Of a stretch of DNA of 64,000 nt, positions 33,212-42,819 are shown piece after piece (position 1 is the stretch's first letter; each line of letters opens with the position of its first letter). The notes under the pieces are model-generated. The model saw only the letters and a list, made by a program, of their open reading frames with translations. It searched no databases and was not told the origin of the DNA. The stretch covers positions 2,170,001-2,234,000 of the forward strand of contig NZ_JBGBPY010000001.1 in NCBI RefSeq assembly GCF_041107455.1. The letters run 5' to 3'. The translations under genes were made by a program, and so were the position numbers. Origin of the DNA: Rhodanobacter humi. GTDB lineage: Bacteria > Pseudomonadota > Gammaproteobacteria > Xanthomonadales > Rhodanobacteraceae.

Positions 33212-33883
33212 TCAGATCAGGCCACGTGCGGCCATCGACACCGGCTCGCCGTGGCCGATCACCAGGTGATCGAGCACACGCACCCCCACCAGTTGCAGGG
33301 CCTCGCGCAGTTCGCGGGTGATCGCGCGGTCGGCCGCGCTGGGCTCGGCCACGCCCGAGGGGTGGTTGTGGGCGAAGATCACCGCGCAGGCGTTGTGCTG
33401 CAGGCAGGCGCGCACCACCTCGCGCGGGTGCACGCTGGCGCCGTCCACGGTGCCGCGGAACAGTTCCTCGAACGCCAGCACGCGGTGGCGGTTGTCGAGG
33501 TACAGGCAGCCGAACACCTCGTAGGGCAGGTGGCGCAACCGGGCGCTGAGGTAGTCGCCGCTGTCGCGCGGATTGCCCAGCGCAGGCGCTTCGCGCAGTT
33601 GTTCGGCGAGGCTGCGCCGGGCCAGTTCCAGCGCGGCAGCGATGCGGGCGCGCTTGGCCGGGCCGAGGCCAGCGGCGCGTACGGACGAGTCGGGCCGGCC
33701 GAGCAGGGCGCCGAGACTGCCCGCGTTCACCAGCAGTTCGCGGCCCAGCGCGATCGCGTCCTTGCCGCGCACGCCGCTGCCCAGCAGCACGGCCAGCAGC
33801 TCGGCGTCGGACAGCGCGCTGCTGCCGCGCGCCAGCAGCTTTTCGCGGGGGCGTTCGCCTTCGGGCCAGTCGCGGATGCTCAT
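33212..33883 (-). CDS. radC: RadC-family JAB/MPN-domain protein
   Basis: A 223-residue cytoplasmic protein. The N-terminal helix-hairpin-helix part ([50 protein letters not shown]) is followed by a JAB1/MPN metal-binding domain. Its conserved residues are [28 protein letters not shown] and the metal motif [16 protein letters not shown] (HxHx10D). The metalloprotease-like fold is clear, but the original repair role of RadC has been questioned in E. coli. The start at 33883 is preceded by GAAGGG. It is divergent from coaBC by 97 bases. Confidence 0.93.
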   Translation of the reverse strand: MSIRDWPEGERPREKLLARGSSALSDAELLAVLLGSGVRGKDAIALGRELLVNAGSLGALLGRPDSSVRAAGLGPAKRARIAAALELARRSLAEQLREAPALGNPRDSGDYLSARLRHLPYEVFGCLYLDNRHRVLAFEELFRGTVDGASVHPREVVRACLQHNACAVIFAHNHPSGVAEPSAADRAITRELREALQLVGVRVLDHLVIGHGEPVSMAARGLI

Positions 33884-33980
33884 GCCCTTCAGCGTGCCGT
33901 CGCGGATGCGATGCGGGCAGCAGTCGCGCGGCACGATTCCGGTAAGCTAACCGTCTGCCCGCACGTCAGGCCCTGCCTAC

Positions 33981-35186
33981 ATGAGTCTTGCCCAACGCCG
34001 CATCCTGCTGGGAGTGTCCGGCGGCATCGCCGCCTACAAGTCCTGCGAACTGGTTCGCCGCCTGCGCGAGCAGGGTGCCGAGGTGCGCGTGGTGATGACG
34101 GCGGGCGCCGAGCACTTCGTGGGCGCGGCCACCTTCCAGGCGCTGTCCGGCCAGTCGGTACGCACCTCGCTGTGGGACGCGAGCGCCGAGGCGGCGATGG
34201 GCCACATCGAGCTGGCGCGCTGGGCCGAACGGATCCTGATCGCGCCGGCCAGCGCGGACGTGCTCGCGAAGCTGGCGCACGGCCACGCCGACGACCTGCT
34301 CACCACGCTGTGCCTGGCTAGCGCCGCGCCGCTTTGCGTGGCGCCGGCGATGAACCAGCAGATGTGGGCGCACCCGGCGGTGCAGGCGAACCTGGCTGTG
34401 CTGCGCCAGCGCGGCGTGCAGGTGCTCGGTCCGGCGGCGGGCGAGCAGGCCTGCGGCGACGTGGGCTCGGGCCGCATGCTGGAGCCGCATGAATTGCGCG
34501 ACGCGCTGGCGGCCTCGTTCGGCGGCGGCGCGCTGGCCGGGTTGCAGGTGGTGGTCAGCGCCGGCCCGACGTTCGAGGACATCGACCCGGTGCGTTTCAT
34601 CGGCAACCGCAGCTCCGGCAAGATGGGTTTCGCGGTGGCGCAGGCGGCGGCGGAAGCCGGCGCGAACGTCACCCTGGTGGCCGGCCCGGTGAGCCTGGCC
34701 ACGCCGCCCGGCGTGGCGCGGCGCGTCGACGTGCGCAGCGCGGCGCAGATGCAGGCCGCAGTGCTCGACGCCTCCACGCAGGCGCAGATCTACATCGGCG
34801 CGGCCGCGGTGGGCGACTACCGCCCGGCCGAGGTGGCCGAGCGCAAGCTGAAGAAGCAGGCCGGCGCCGACCTGATGCTCAAGCTGGCCGAGAACCCCGA
34901 CATCCTCGGCAGCCTGTCCGCGCAGGCCGCGCATCCCTTCCTGGTGGGCTTCGCCGCCGAGACGCACGACGTGGCGCGCTACGCGCAGGACAAGCTGCAG
35001 CGCAAGGGCCTGGACATGATCGCCGCGAACCGGGTCGGCGACGGCCTGGGTTTCGAGACCGCCGACAACGCGCTGGACGTGTACTGGGCCGACGGCATGC
35101 TGGCGTTGGCGCGCGCCGGCAAGGCCGAGCTGGCGCGGCAGCTGGTTGCCTGCGTGGCCGAACGCTACCGCGCGGTGCGCGGGTGA
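33981..35186 (+). CDS. coaBC: Bifunctional phosphopantothenoylcysteine decarboxylase / phosphopantothenate-cysteine ligase
   Basis: A 401-residue two-domain enzyme of coenzyme A synthesis. It joins cysteine to 4'-phosphopantothenate and decarboxylates the product. The N-terminal flavoprotein half (about 1-185) has [16 protein letters not shown], the catalytic His in [17 protein letters not shown] and the cysteine of [13 protein letters not shown]. The C-terminal ligase half starts at [24 protein letters not shown] and includes AAVGDYRP and KLKK. Its stop overlaps the GTG start of dut. It heads a plus-strand run with dut and algC. Confidence 0.97.
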   Translation: MSLAQRRILLGVSGGIAAYKSCELVRRLREQGAEVRVVMTAGAEHFVGAATFQALSGQSVRTSLWDASAEAAMGHIELARWAERILIAPASADVLAKLAHGHADDLLTTLCLASAAPLCVAPAMNQQMWAHPAVQANLAVLRQRGVQVLGPAAGEQACGDVGSGRMLEPHELRDALAASFGGGALAGLQVVVSAGPTFEDIDPVRFIGNRSSGKMGFAVAQAAAEAGANVTLVAGPVSLATPPGVARRVDVRSAAQMQAAVLDASTQAQIYIGAAAVGDYRPAEVAERKLKKQAGADLMLKLAENPDILGSLSAQAAHPFLVGFAAETHDVARYAQDKLQRKGLDMIAANRVGDGLGFETADNALDVYWADGMLALARAGKAELARQLVACVAERYRAVRG

Positions 35187-35650
35187 GCGCGGCGATGCTG
35201 GATGTCGAACTGAAGATCCTCGATCCGCGCCTGGGTGACAGCATTCCGTTGCCGGAGGCGGCTACTGCTGGCAGCGCAGGCATGGATTTGCGCGCCGCGC
35301 TGGACGCGCCGCTGACGCTGGCGCCGGGCGACAGCGCGCTGGTGCCCAGCGGCATCGCCATCCATATCGGCGATCCGGGCTGGTGCGCGCTGATCGTGCC
35401 GCGCTCCGGGCTGGGTCACAAACAGGGCCTGGTGATGGGCAACCTGGTTGGCGTGATCGATGCGGACTACCAGGGGCCGTTGATGATTTCCTGCTGGAAC
35501 CGCGGCCGCGAGCCGGTCACCATCGGCGTGGGCGACCGCATCGCCCAGCTGCTGCTGGTGCCGGTGGCGCAGGCGCGGCTGCACATCGTGGACGAGTTCG
35601 CGCCCAGCGTGCGCGGCACCGGCGGTTTCGGTTCGACGGGCATCAAGTGA
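35183..35650 (+). CDS. dut: dUTP diphosphatase (dUTPase)
   Basis: A 155-residue trimeric dUTPase that keeps dUTP low and supplies dUMP for thymidylate synthesis. All five motifs are present: [33 protein letters not shown] (catalytic Asp), [12 protein letters not shown] and the flexible tail [10 protein letters not shown]. The start is GTG at 35183, overlapping the end of coaBC (GTGA), so translational coupling is likely. The gene order coaBC-dut is conserved in many gammaproteobacteria. Confidence 0.97.
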   Translation: MSAAMLDVELKILDPRLGDSIPLPEAATAGSAGMDLRAALDAPLTLAPGDSALVPSGIAIHIGDPGWCALIVPRSGLGHKQGLVMGNLVGVIDADYQGPLMISCWNRGREPVTIGVGDRIAQLLLVPVAQARLHIVDEFAPSVRGTGGFGSTGIK

Positions 35651-35652
35651 TT

Positions 35653-35677
35653 CCGGTTCGGCGCGGGGTCGAACCGG
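35653..35677 (+). other. Stem-loop between dut and algC
   Basis: CCGGTTCG at 35653-35660 pairs with CGAACCGG at 35670-35677 (8 bp, 9-base loop), starting two bases after the dut stop. No T-tract follows. It could be a weak terminator or a transcript-stabilising hairpin. Confidence 0.4.
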
Positions 35678-35705
35678 CCATGGCGAATACCTGTGGGGAC
35701 AGGGC

Positions 35706-38069
35706 ATGGCGATGAGTGACGCAAATGGAGCACGCCGGCGCGTGCAGCCGGACTGGCAACGGTTGTGGCCGCTGGCGCTGGGCACGCTGCTGCTGCTGCT
35801 CGGCGCGTTCTGCGCCTGGCAGACCTGGCTGATTGCGGACGAGGGCAGCGCGGCCACGCGCGTGCAGCAGGCGCGCGACGAGGCGGTGCAGAAGCTGGCG
35901 CAGGTGGTCGCCGCGCAACGCGCCCAAGTGGAGCAGGCGGTGACCGCGCTGGATCCGGCCACGCTGCAGGGCGATCGCGCCGCGCTGGTGGCGGCGCTGC
36001 ATTCGAAGTTGCCGCAGGCGCTGAAGCTGGACGTCTACAGCGGCAGTCTCGGCGAGGTGTTGCACGCGAATTTCCGCGAGTTCGGCTACGCCAAGGCCGC
36101 GCAGCTGATGGCCGCGCAGACCGACGACGGCCTGCCGCCGGCGCAGAGCGTGTCGCACGGCGTGGGCGACCGCCGGTTGAGCCTGGTGCTGCCGCTGGGC
36201 TCGCCGCAACAGGCACAGGCCTGGCTGTGGGTGGAGCTGCCGTTTGCGCCGGTGCAGCAGGCTTTCGAGGCGGTGTCGCCCGCGGGCGGTCGGCTGGACC
36301 TGCGCCAGGGCGACGCCAGCGCCGACATGCGCATCCTTTCGCACGGCAGCGCCGGTGCCGGAGTGGAGCCGGTCGCGAAGATGGTGCCGGGCAGCGCGTT
36401 CAGCGTGGCCGCGGCCATGCCGATGGCCTTCATCGTGCTGCCGCGCACGTGGCCGCTGACCGCGCTGCTGGCGCTGACCGGGCTCGCCGCGGGGCTGTAC
36501 CTGTTGTGGTGGCGGTTGCGGCGGCGCGAGCTGCCGATCGCCGAGCAAGACATCGACATCGAGGAGTTCAAGTTGTCCCGGCAAGCCGCCCGCCAGTCCG
36601 CGCCGCCCGCGCCGGTGCTCGCCAAGCTCGCGTCCGCGCCGGCGTCTGCCCCCGCGACGAAGCCCGCAGCGAAGGTCGCGACGAAGGTCACGGTCGACCC
36701 GACGATCTTCCGCGCCTACGACATCCGCGGCGTGGTGGGCAAGACACTGAACGCCGATGTGGCGCGCCTGCTCGGCCAGTCGATCGGCACGGTGATGCGC
36801 GAACAGGCGCTCACCGAGATCGTGGTGGGCCGCGACGGCCGCCTGTCCGGCCCGGAACTGGCCGGCGCGCTGGCCGATGGCCTGCGCGCGGCCGGCGTCG
36901 ACGTGATCGATCTGGGCGCCGTGCCCACGCCGGTGGTGTATTTCGCCACCTGGCACTACAACACCGGCTGCGGCGTGGCGGTGACCGGCAGCCACAACCC
37001 GCCCGACTACAACGGCTTCAAGATCGTGATCGGCGGCCAGACCCTGTCCGAGGGCGCGATCCAGGACCTGTACCGACGCATCGCCGAGAACGCGCTGGAG
37101 CAGGGCGGCGAAGGCAGCCTGCGCCAGGTCGACGTGCTGCCGGACTATCTGGAGCGCATCGTCTCCGACGTGCAGGCCGAGCATCGGCTCAAGGTGGTGG
37201 TGGATTGCGGCAACGGCATTCCCGGCGCGGTGGCGCCGCAGGTGCTCAGCGGCATCGGCTGCGACGTGGTGCCGCTGTACTGCGAGGTGGACGGCACGTT
37301 CCCCAACCACCATCCCGATCCTTCCGATCCGCACAACCTGGAAGACCTGATCCTCGCGGTGAAGCAGACCGGCGCCGACCTCGGCGTGGCCTTCGACGGC
37401 GACGGCGATCGCTTGGGCGTGGTGACGAAGGCCGGCGAGATCATCTTCCCGGACCGCCTGCTGATGCTGTTCGCGCGCGACGTGCTGGCGCGCCAGCCGG
37501 GCGCCACCATCATCTACGACGTGAAGTGCACCGGGCACCTCAAGGGCCAGATCCTCGAGGCCGGCGGCAGCCCGATGATGTGGCGCACCGGCCACTCGCT
37601 GATCAAGGGCAAGATGCGCGAGACCGGCGCGGAGCTGGCCGGCGAGATGAGCGGCCACTTCTTCTTCAAGGAGCGCTGGTACGGCTTCGACGACGGCATC
37701 TATGCCGGCGCGCGGCTGCTGGAGATCCTCGCCGGCGACCTGGAGGAGCGCACGCCGGAGGAGATCTTCGCCACCCTGCCCAAAGGCGTCTCCACGCCGG
37801 AGCTGAAGATCGAGCTGGCCGAGGGCGAGCACTACCGCTTCATGGAGATGTTCCGCGCCCGGGCGAATTTCGGCGATGCCACCTTGATCACCATCGACGG
37901 CGTGCGCGCCGACTGGCCGGACGGCTGGGGCCTGGTGCGTGCGTCGAACACCACGCCGGTGCTGGTGCTGCGCTTTGATGCGGACAACCCGACTGCGCTC
38001 GCACGCATCCAGCAGGTGTTCCGCGAACAACTGCTCGCCGTCGATCCCGCGCTGAAGCTCCCGTTCTGA
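35706..38069 (+). CDS. algC: Phosphomannomutase/phosphoglucomutase with membrane-anchored N-terminal extension
   Basis: A 787-residue protein. The C-terminal 455 residues (from about 333, IFRAYDIRGVVG) are a complete alpha-D-phosphohexomutase. The phosphoserine loop is TGSHNPPDYNG (Ser429), the metal loop DGDGDR (564-569), the sugar-binding loop GEMSGHFFF and the phosphate-binding RASNTTPVL near the end. It should make mannose-1-P or glucose-1-P for exopolysaccharide, LPS and glucans. The N-terminal 330 residues are an extension. It has a transmembrane helix at 21-43 (WPLALGTLLLLLGAFCAWQTWLI), a periplasm-sized coiled or helical domain, a second helix at about 249-270 and an Ala/Pro/Lys linker. 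Ordinary AlgC is about 460 residues. The long form recurs in Xanthomonadales relatives. ATG 35712 is an alternative start. Confidence 0.93.
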   Translation: MAMSDANGARRRVQPDWQRLWPLALGTLLLLLGAFCAWQTWLIADEGSAATRVQQARDEAVQKLAQVVAAQRAQVEQAVTALDPATLQGDRAALVAALHSKLPQALKLDVYSGSLGEVLHANFREFGYAKAAQLMAAQTDDGLPPAQSVSHGVGDRRLSLVLPLGSPQQAQAWLWVELPFAPVQQAFEAVSPAGGRLDLRQGDASADMRILSHGSAGAGVEPVAKMVPGSAFSVAAAMPMAFIVLPRTWPLTALLALTGLAAGLYLLWWRLRRRELPIAEQDIDIEEFKLSRQAARQSAPPAPVLAKLASAPASAPATKPAAKVATKVTVDPTIFRAYDIRGVVGKTLNADVARLLGQSIGTVMREQALTEIVVGRDGRLSGPELAGALADGLRAAGVDVIDLGAVPTPVVYFATWHYNTGCGVAVTGSHNPPDYNGFKIVIGGQTLSEGAIQDLYRRIAENALEQGGEGSLRQVDVLPDYLERIVSDVQAEHRLKVVVDCGNGIPGAVAPQVLSGIGCDVVPLYCEVDGTFPNHHPDPSDPHNLEDLILAVKQTGADLGVAFDGDGDRLGVVTKAGEIIFPDRLLMLFARDVLARQPGATIIYDVKCTGHLKGQILEAGGSPMMWRTGHSLIKGKMRETGAELAGEMSGHFFFKERWYGFDDGIYAGARLLEILAGDLEERTPEEIFATLPKGVSTPELKIELAEGEHYRFMEMFRARANFGDATLITIDGVRADWPDGWGLVRASNTTPVLVLRFDADNPTALARIQQVFREQLLAVDPALKLPF

Positions 38070-38078
38070 TCAAACGTC

Positions 38079-38103
38079 GAAGGCCCGGCATGGCCGGGCC
38101 TTC
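38079..38103. terminator. Bidirectional hairpin between algC and the DUF4124 gene
   Basis: GAAGGCCCGGC at 38079-38089 and GCCGGGCCTTC at 38093-38103 form a perfect 11-bp stem with a three-base loop between two converging genes. T-runs are short on both strands. Confidence 0.7.
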
Positions 38104-38132
38104 GCGTCACGGGCTTCGTGCCGTGCAGCGGC

Positions 38133-38777
38133 TCAGGGCTGCTCGTCCTGCTCGGCCTGCAGGGCGCGGTAGTGCGCCAGCTGCTGCGTCTGCGCCTGCG
38201 CGGCCTGCTCGCGCAGCGCCTGCTGGCGCTGCAGCAGTGCCTGCAGGTCGCTCACCACGCCGCGCTGCTTGGCGATGCCGTCCTGCAGGGACTTCGGCAG
38301 CGACTGCTTGTTGTGCTCGAACTCGGCGCCGCGACCGAGCAGTTCGGTCAGCGCCTGCTCCTGGCTGCGCAGGTTGAGCCGGCTGGTGTGGATCTGCTGG
38401 TCCATGTTCGCCAGCGCCTGCTGCAACGCGGCCTTGTACGCGGCCTCGTCGGGGTAGGCGGACAGCATCTGCTCGTCGGCGCGGGCACGGTCCTGGGCGG
38501 CGCGCTGGGCGGCGGCCTGCTGTGCGGCCTGCTTCTGTGCGGCGGCGCGTTCCTCGGGGCTGAGCTGGCGCTGCACGCGCTGCACCACCATGCCCTGGTC
38601 GTTGACCACGTCGTAGCCGTACTTGATCGCGTCCTGGCTGAGGCTGTCGCTGAAATGCGGCAGGCCCTTGCCGTCCACCCACTTGTAGCGCATGCCGTTG
38701 TGGTCGGCCTGCTGGGCGCAGACGGTGGTGCTGGCGAGCAGCGCGATGATGGTCAGGACGTGTAGCGGCTTGTGCAT
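38133..38777 (-). CDS. Exported DUF4124-containing protein with coiled-coil tail
   Basis: A 214-residue secreted protein. The signal peptide MHKPLHVLTIIALLASTTVCAQQ leads to a short DUF4124 domain (MRYKWVDGKGLPHFSDSLSQDAIKYGYDVV, about 29-60). A long helical region rich in Ala, Gln, Arg and Glu follows (LSPEERAAAQKQAAQQAAAQ and ALLQRQQALREQAAQAQTQQL), with strong coiled-coil character. DUF4124 proteins are common periplasmic or envelope proteins in gamma- and betaproteobacteria, and their role is unknown. It lies alone between algC (convergent) and pyrE (same strand, 97 bases upstream). Confidence 0.85.
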   Translation of the reverse strand: MHKPLHVLTIIALLASTTVCAQQADHNGMRYKWVDGKGLPHFSDSLSQDAIKYGYDVVNDQGMVVQRVQRQLSPEERAAAQKQAAQQAAAQRAAQDRARADEQMLSAYPDEAAYKAALQQALANMDQQIHTSRLNLRSQEQALTELLGRGAEFEHNKQSLPKSLQDGIAKQRGVVSDLQALLQRQQALREQAAQAQTQQLAHYRALQAEQDEQP

Positions 38778-38874
38778 GAATACCCCCTGGTCGGAAGTAT
38801 AGACATCATCGCAGCAACGCGACGCCGGGACCGCCGGTCCAGGCGCCGGTCCGTGATCGCGTTCGCCCGGCGGT

Positions 38875-39522
38875 TCAGCCAGCGACCCCGTAGTGCCCGC
38901 GGTAGGCGACGAGTCGCGCGTGCTCGGCGGCCAGCTCCGGGCGTTCGCCCGCGTACGCCAGCACGTCGGCGAGGCTGGTGATCGCGATCACCGGAATGCC
39001 GTAGTCGCGCGCGACTTCCTGCGCGGCGGAGAGTTCGCCCTGGCCGCGTTCCTGCCGGTCCAGCGCGATCAGCACGCCGGCCGGTTCCGCGCCGTGGGCG
39101 CGAATCAGCGCCAGCGACTCGCGCACCGCGGTGCCGGCAGTCATCACGTCGTCCACGATCAGCACGCGGCCCTTGAGCGGCGCGCCCACCAGCACGCCGC
39201 CTTCGCCATGGTCCTTGGCCTCCTTGCGGTTGTAGGCCCAAGGCAGGTCGCGGCCGTGCTGCTCGGCCAGCGCGATCGCGGTGGCGGCGGCCAGCGCGAT
39301 GCCCTTGTAGGCGGGACCGAACAGCATGTCGACCGCAATTCCCGCGTTCGCCACCGCGGCGGCGTAGGCGCGGCCCAGCCGGCCCAGCGCGGCGCCGGAA
39401 TCGATGCGTCCCATGTTGAAGAAATACGGGCTCTGCCGCCCGGACTTCAGCGTGAATTCGCCGAAGCGCAGCACTTCGCGCTGCAAGGTGAGCTCGATGA
39501 AGTCGCGCTGGTAGTCGTGCAT
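38875..39522 (-). CDS. pyrE: Orotate phosphoribosyltransferase
   Basis: A 215-residue pyrimidine-synthesis enzyme joining orotate and PRPP to give OMP. Family blocks are [31 protein letters not shown], the catalytic loop [14 protein letters not shown] and the PRPP-binding [16 protein letters not shown]. The C-terminus [17 protein letters not shown] is also typical. It starts at ATG 39522. The intergenic DNA upstream holds a four-hairpin cluster rather than an obvious promoter. Confidence 0.96.
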   Translation of the reverse strand: MHDYQRDFIELTLQREVLRFGEFTLKSGRQSPYFFNMGRIDSGAALGRLGRAYAAAVANAGIAVDMLFGPAYKGIALAAATAIALAEQHGRDLPWAYNRKEAKDHGEGGVLVGAPLKGRVLIVDDVMTAGTAVRESLALIRAHGAEPAGVLIALDRQERGQGELSAAQEVARDYGIPVIAITSLADVLAYAGERPELAAEHARLVAYRGHYGVAG

Positions 39523-39559
39523 GGATGTTCTCGCCGGTTGGTGTCGGGGCTGCGGTGGC

Positions 39560-39680
39560 GCGATCCGTGGATGGATCGCCCGCGGAGCAACGACGCAGGT
39601 CGTTGCTCCGGTGGAGGTCAGTCCGGGCATGCGCCGGACTGGCCGAGTCGGGAAAGCGCATGGAGCGCTTTCCCGGCTCG
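39560..39680. repeat. Cluster of four adjacent hairpins between pyrE and a GNAT gene
   Basis: Four inverted repeats follow one another: GCGATCC-GTGGAT-GGATCGC (39560-39579), GGAGCAACGAC-GCAG-GTCGTTGCTCC (39584-39609), AGTCCGG...CCGGACT (39620-39640, enclosing GCATGCG) and CGGGAAAGCGC-ATGGA-GCGCTTTCCCG inside a longer stem (39644-39680). All stems are perfect or have one mismatch. Order, spacing and loop cores match the cluster at 42256. Confidence 0.75.
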
Positions 39681-39684
39681 GGGT

Positions 39685-40179
39685 TCACGGAAGCGCGCGC
39701 CACAACAGATGTTGCGGCCCGGAGCGGCCGCCATGGTACAGCGTGCCGCTGTCCGCAAAGCCCGCGCGCCGGTACAGCGCCAGCGCGGCGGCGTTGTCGC
39801 AATTCACCGTGAGCAGGAGCCGGCGCGCCTGCGGATGGCGTTGCGCGAGGTCGGACAGCAGCGCCTCCATCGCGCGCATGGCGAGGCCGCGCCCCTGCCA
39901 GGACGCATCGAGCTGGAACGAGCGCAGGCCCAGCGCGTCGGCATCATCAACGAGGCCGGTGAGGCCGCGTGCGCTGTGCTCGATGCGGTAGTAGCCGATC
40001 GGCGTGACACCGAGCAGGATCGCCATCGGCTCGCTGCCGGCGCATTGCTCGGCGTCGGCCAAGGTGCGCGCGGGCGGACTGACGAAGCCGTCCTGCCCCG
40101 GTCGCGCGCGCAGCCGCAGCACGGCTTCGCGCAAGGCGGACGTGACAGGGCAGACGTGGAGGTCGGGCGACGCGGCCAT
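39685..40179 (-). CDS. GNAT-family N-acetyltransferase
   Basis: A 164-residue acetyltransferase. The acetyl-CoA-binding motif A is clear: LRSFQLDASWQGRGLAMRAMEALLSDL, containing the QGRGLA loop. Motif B is LTVNCDNAAALALYRRAGFADSGTLYHGG. The N-terminal half (LREAVLRLRARPGQDGFVSPPARTLADAE) resembles spermidine/spermine-type or YhfO-like acetyltransferases, but the substrate is not determined. It starts at ATG 40179, 37 bases from the divergent xthA gene. The stop codon lies directly beyond the hairpin cluster. Confidence 0.88.
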   Translation of the reverse strand: MAASPDLHVCPVTSALREAVLRLRARPGQDGFVSPPARTLADAEQCAGSEPMAILLGVTPIGYYRIEHSARGLTGLVDDADALGLRSFQLDASWQGRGLAMRAMEALLSDLAQRHPQARRLLLTVNCDNAAALALYRRAGFADSGTLYHGGRSGPQHLLWRALP

Positions 40180-40216
40180 GGTTGCTATGATGCCCGCTCC
40201 GCACCGGGAGTCGCGC

Positions 40217-40973
<757 letters not shown>

Positions 40974-40984
<11 letters not shown>

Positions 40985-42227
40985 GGGCGCGGCCGCCGCG
41001 CCGGGACAGCGCTGGCGCATTCTCAGCGTTGGCCTGCTGGGCTTCGCCTCCGGTCTGCCGCTGGCGCTGACCAACCCGACCTTGCAGGCGTGGTTCACCA
41101 CGGCCGGCCTGAGCCTCAGGGACATCGGCTGGGTCACGCTGACTGGCACGGCCTACGTGTTCAAGTTTCTTTGGGCGCCACTGCTCGATCGCTTCCAACT
41201 GCCCTGGCTCGGACGTCGTCGTGGGTGGATCGCCTTCATGCAGGCGATCTGCGGCGCCGCATTGATCGCGATGAGTTTCCACACGCCGCAGAAGACGGCA
41301 GTGATGCTGGTATTCCTCGCCGTGCTGGTGGCTTTCTCGTCCGCCACCCAGGACATTGCCTACGACGCACATCGCACCGATCTGCTGCGGCCGGAGGAGC
41401 GCGGCTGGGGTATCGCCTTCATGCAGGGCGGCTATCGCGCCGCGATGCTGGTGTCCGGCGCGCTGTCGCTGATCCTCGCCGATCACCTGGGCTGGGCCTG
41501 GGTGTACCGGCTGATGGGTGCGCTGATGCTGGCGGCGATCCTGGTCACCGTCACTTCACCGGAAGCACCGGACGAACAGCCCACGCGCAGCTTCGCGGAG
41601 GCGGTGGTGCAGCCGTTCATGGACTTCTTCGGGCGCTATGGCGTGCTGGCGCTGGCGTGGCTGGCGCTGATGGTGCTGTACAAGCTGTGCGATGCGTTCG
41701 CGCTGTCGCTGTCCACCACCTTCCTGCTGCGCGTGCCGCAGTTCTCGCTGACCCAGCTGGGCGCGATCAACAAGACCTTCGGCCTCGCCGCCGGCCTGCT
41801 CGGCGCACTGGCTGGCGGCTGGGTGGTGACGCGGATGCGGCTGTTCCCGGCCTTGCTGGTGCTGGGCGTGCTGCAGGCGCTGGTGAACCTGGGCTACATC
41901 TGGCTGGTGCACAGCGGTCCGAATCTGCTGGCGCTGGCCATCGTGGTGGGCGCGGAGAACTTCTTCAGCGGCCTCGGCAGCACCGCCTTCGTGGTGCTGG
42001 TGACGGCGCTGTGCAACGTGCGCTACTCGGCCACCCAATACGCGCTGCTGTCCTCGCTGTCGGCGGTGGGACGGGTGTTCCTGGGGCCGCTGGCGGCGTG
42101 GCTGGTGCCGCAGGTGGGCTGGTCGAACTTCTTCGCGATCACCGCGCTGTCGGCGCTGCCCGGTCTGCTGCTGATTCTCGTGCTGCGCCGCGCGATCGAT
42201 CGCGCCGAGCTGGCGCGGCCGCACTGA
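40974..42227 (+). CDS. ampG: AmpG-type muropeptide permease (MFS)
   Basis: A 417-residue inner-membrane major-facilitator protein with about twelve predicted helices. The start of the first helix, ILSVGLLGFASGLPLALTNPTLQAWFT, and FKFLWAPLLDRF, FSSATQDIAYDAHRTDLL and ALLSSLSAVGRVFLGPLAAWLV are strong AmpG signatures. AmpG imports GlcNAc-anhydroMurNAc peptides released from the cell wall. The anhydro-MurNAc kinase gene anmK lies about 600 bases away in the opposite orientation, which supports the recycling role. It overlaps xthA by 11 bases. Confidence 0.92.
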
Positions 42228-42255
42228 GAGGTTGTGTGTTTTTCAACCTCTCGGC

Positions 42256-42369
42256 CCGGCCACGGATGGCCGGCCGCGAATCTGGCACTCCAGTGCCTGA
42301 TTCGCGGGAGCGAGTATGGACATGCGCCGGACTCGCGACTGGAAAATTCCACAGGATGTGGAATTTTTC
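42256..42369. repeat. Cluster of four adjacent hairpins after ampG
   Basis: In order: CCGGCCA-CGGA-TGGCCGG (42256-42273), a 14-position stem with one T-T mismatch at 42276-42305 (GCGAATC-T-GGCACT and complement, loop CC), GCGAGT...ACTCGC enclosing ATGGACATGCGCCGG (42310-42336), and GAAAATTCCACA-GGA-TGTGGAATTTTTC (42342-42369). CATGCGCCGGACT (42321-42333) also occurs exactly at 39628-39640, in the cluster starting at 39560. Confidence 0.75.
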
Positions 42370-42498
42370 ACAAGCACTGAGCACGGGTTCACGCTGCGGG
42401 TGAGGTGCAGGCCACGGATCGGCAGCGTACCGCTTGCCGGGTGTCGCCATGCTGGCATCATCGGCCATGCAGGGGTGCGCCGCGCAAGGAGCCGACGA

Positions 42499-42798
42499 AT
42501 GCCCGATCTCGTGATACGCCATGTCGACCATCTGCTGGCCGAACGCATCCAGGCGTTCGCCAAGACGCACCAGTGGAGCCTCAACGAGGTGCTGCTGCAT
42601 GCGCTGCGGCGCGGCCTCGGTGTCGCCGAAAACGGCCAGCAGGCCGAAACCCTGATCGAGGCCGACGAACTCGCCGTGCTGGCCGGCGCGTGGAACCCGG
42701 CCGAACAGGCGGTGTTCCGCGAAACGGTGCAGGCGCTGTCGACGACGCGCGGCGATTCGCTGATGCCGGCCTCGCGCGAGGCCCGGCTGTTCGAGTGA
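42499..42798 (+). CDS. Small ribbon-helix-helix-like protein, 99 residues
   Basis: It starts at ATG 42499 with AAGGAG eight bases upstream. The N-terminal 40 residues (DLVIRHVDHLLAERIQAFAKTHQWSLNEVLLHALRRGLG) have the strand-helix-turn-helix pattern of Arc/FitA-type ribbon-helix-helix DNA-binding proteins. The C-terminal 60 residues (ENGQQAETLIEADELAVLAG...RGDSLMPASREARLFE) are acidic and of unknown fold. RHH proteins are often antitoxins, but no toxin gene is beside it. It sits between ampG and the convergent anmK gene, so it might regulate cell-wall recycling genes; this is speculation from position. Confidence 0.72.
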   Translation: MPDLVIRHVDHLLAERIQAFAKTHQWSLNEVLLHALRRGLGVAENGQQAETLIEADELAVLAGAWNPAEQAVFRETVQALSTTRGDSLMPASREARLFE

Positions 42799-42819
42799 GC
42801 CGGCTCCGAGCGCGCCGGC

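Noticed and set aside
39560-39680. CRISPR array or integron attachment site
   Set aside because: The repeats are inverted, not direct, and no constant repeat-spacer period, cas gene or integrase gene is present.
42499-42798. Toxin-antitoxin module
   Set aside because: The RHH-like protein could be an antitoxin, but the neighbours are ampG and anmK and no small toxin frame overlaps or adjoins it.
42316-42798. Longer 160-codon version of the RHH-like gene starting at 42316
   Set aside because: It would begin inside a hairpin of the repeat cluster with no ribosome site, while ATG 42499 has AAGGAG at proper spacing.
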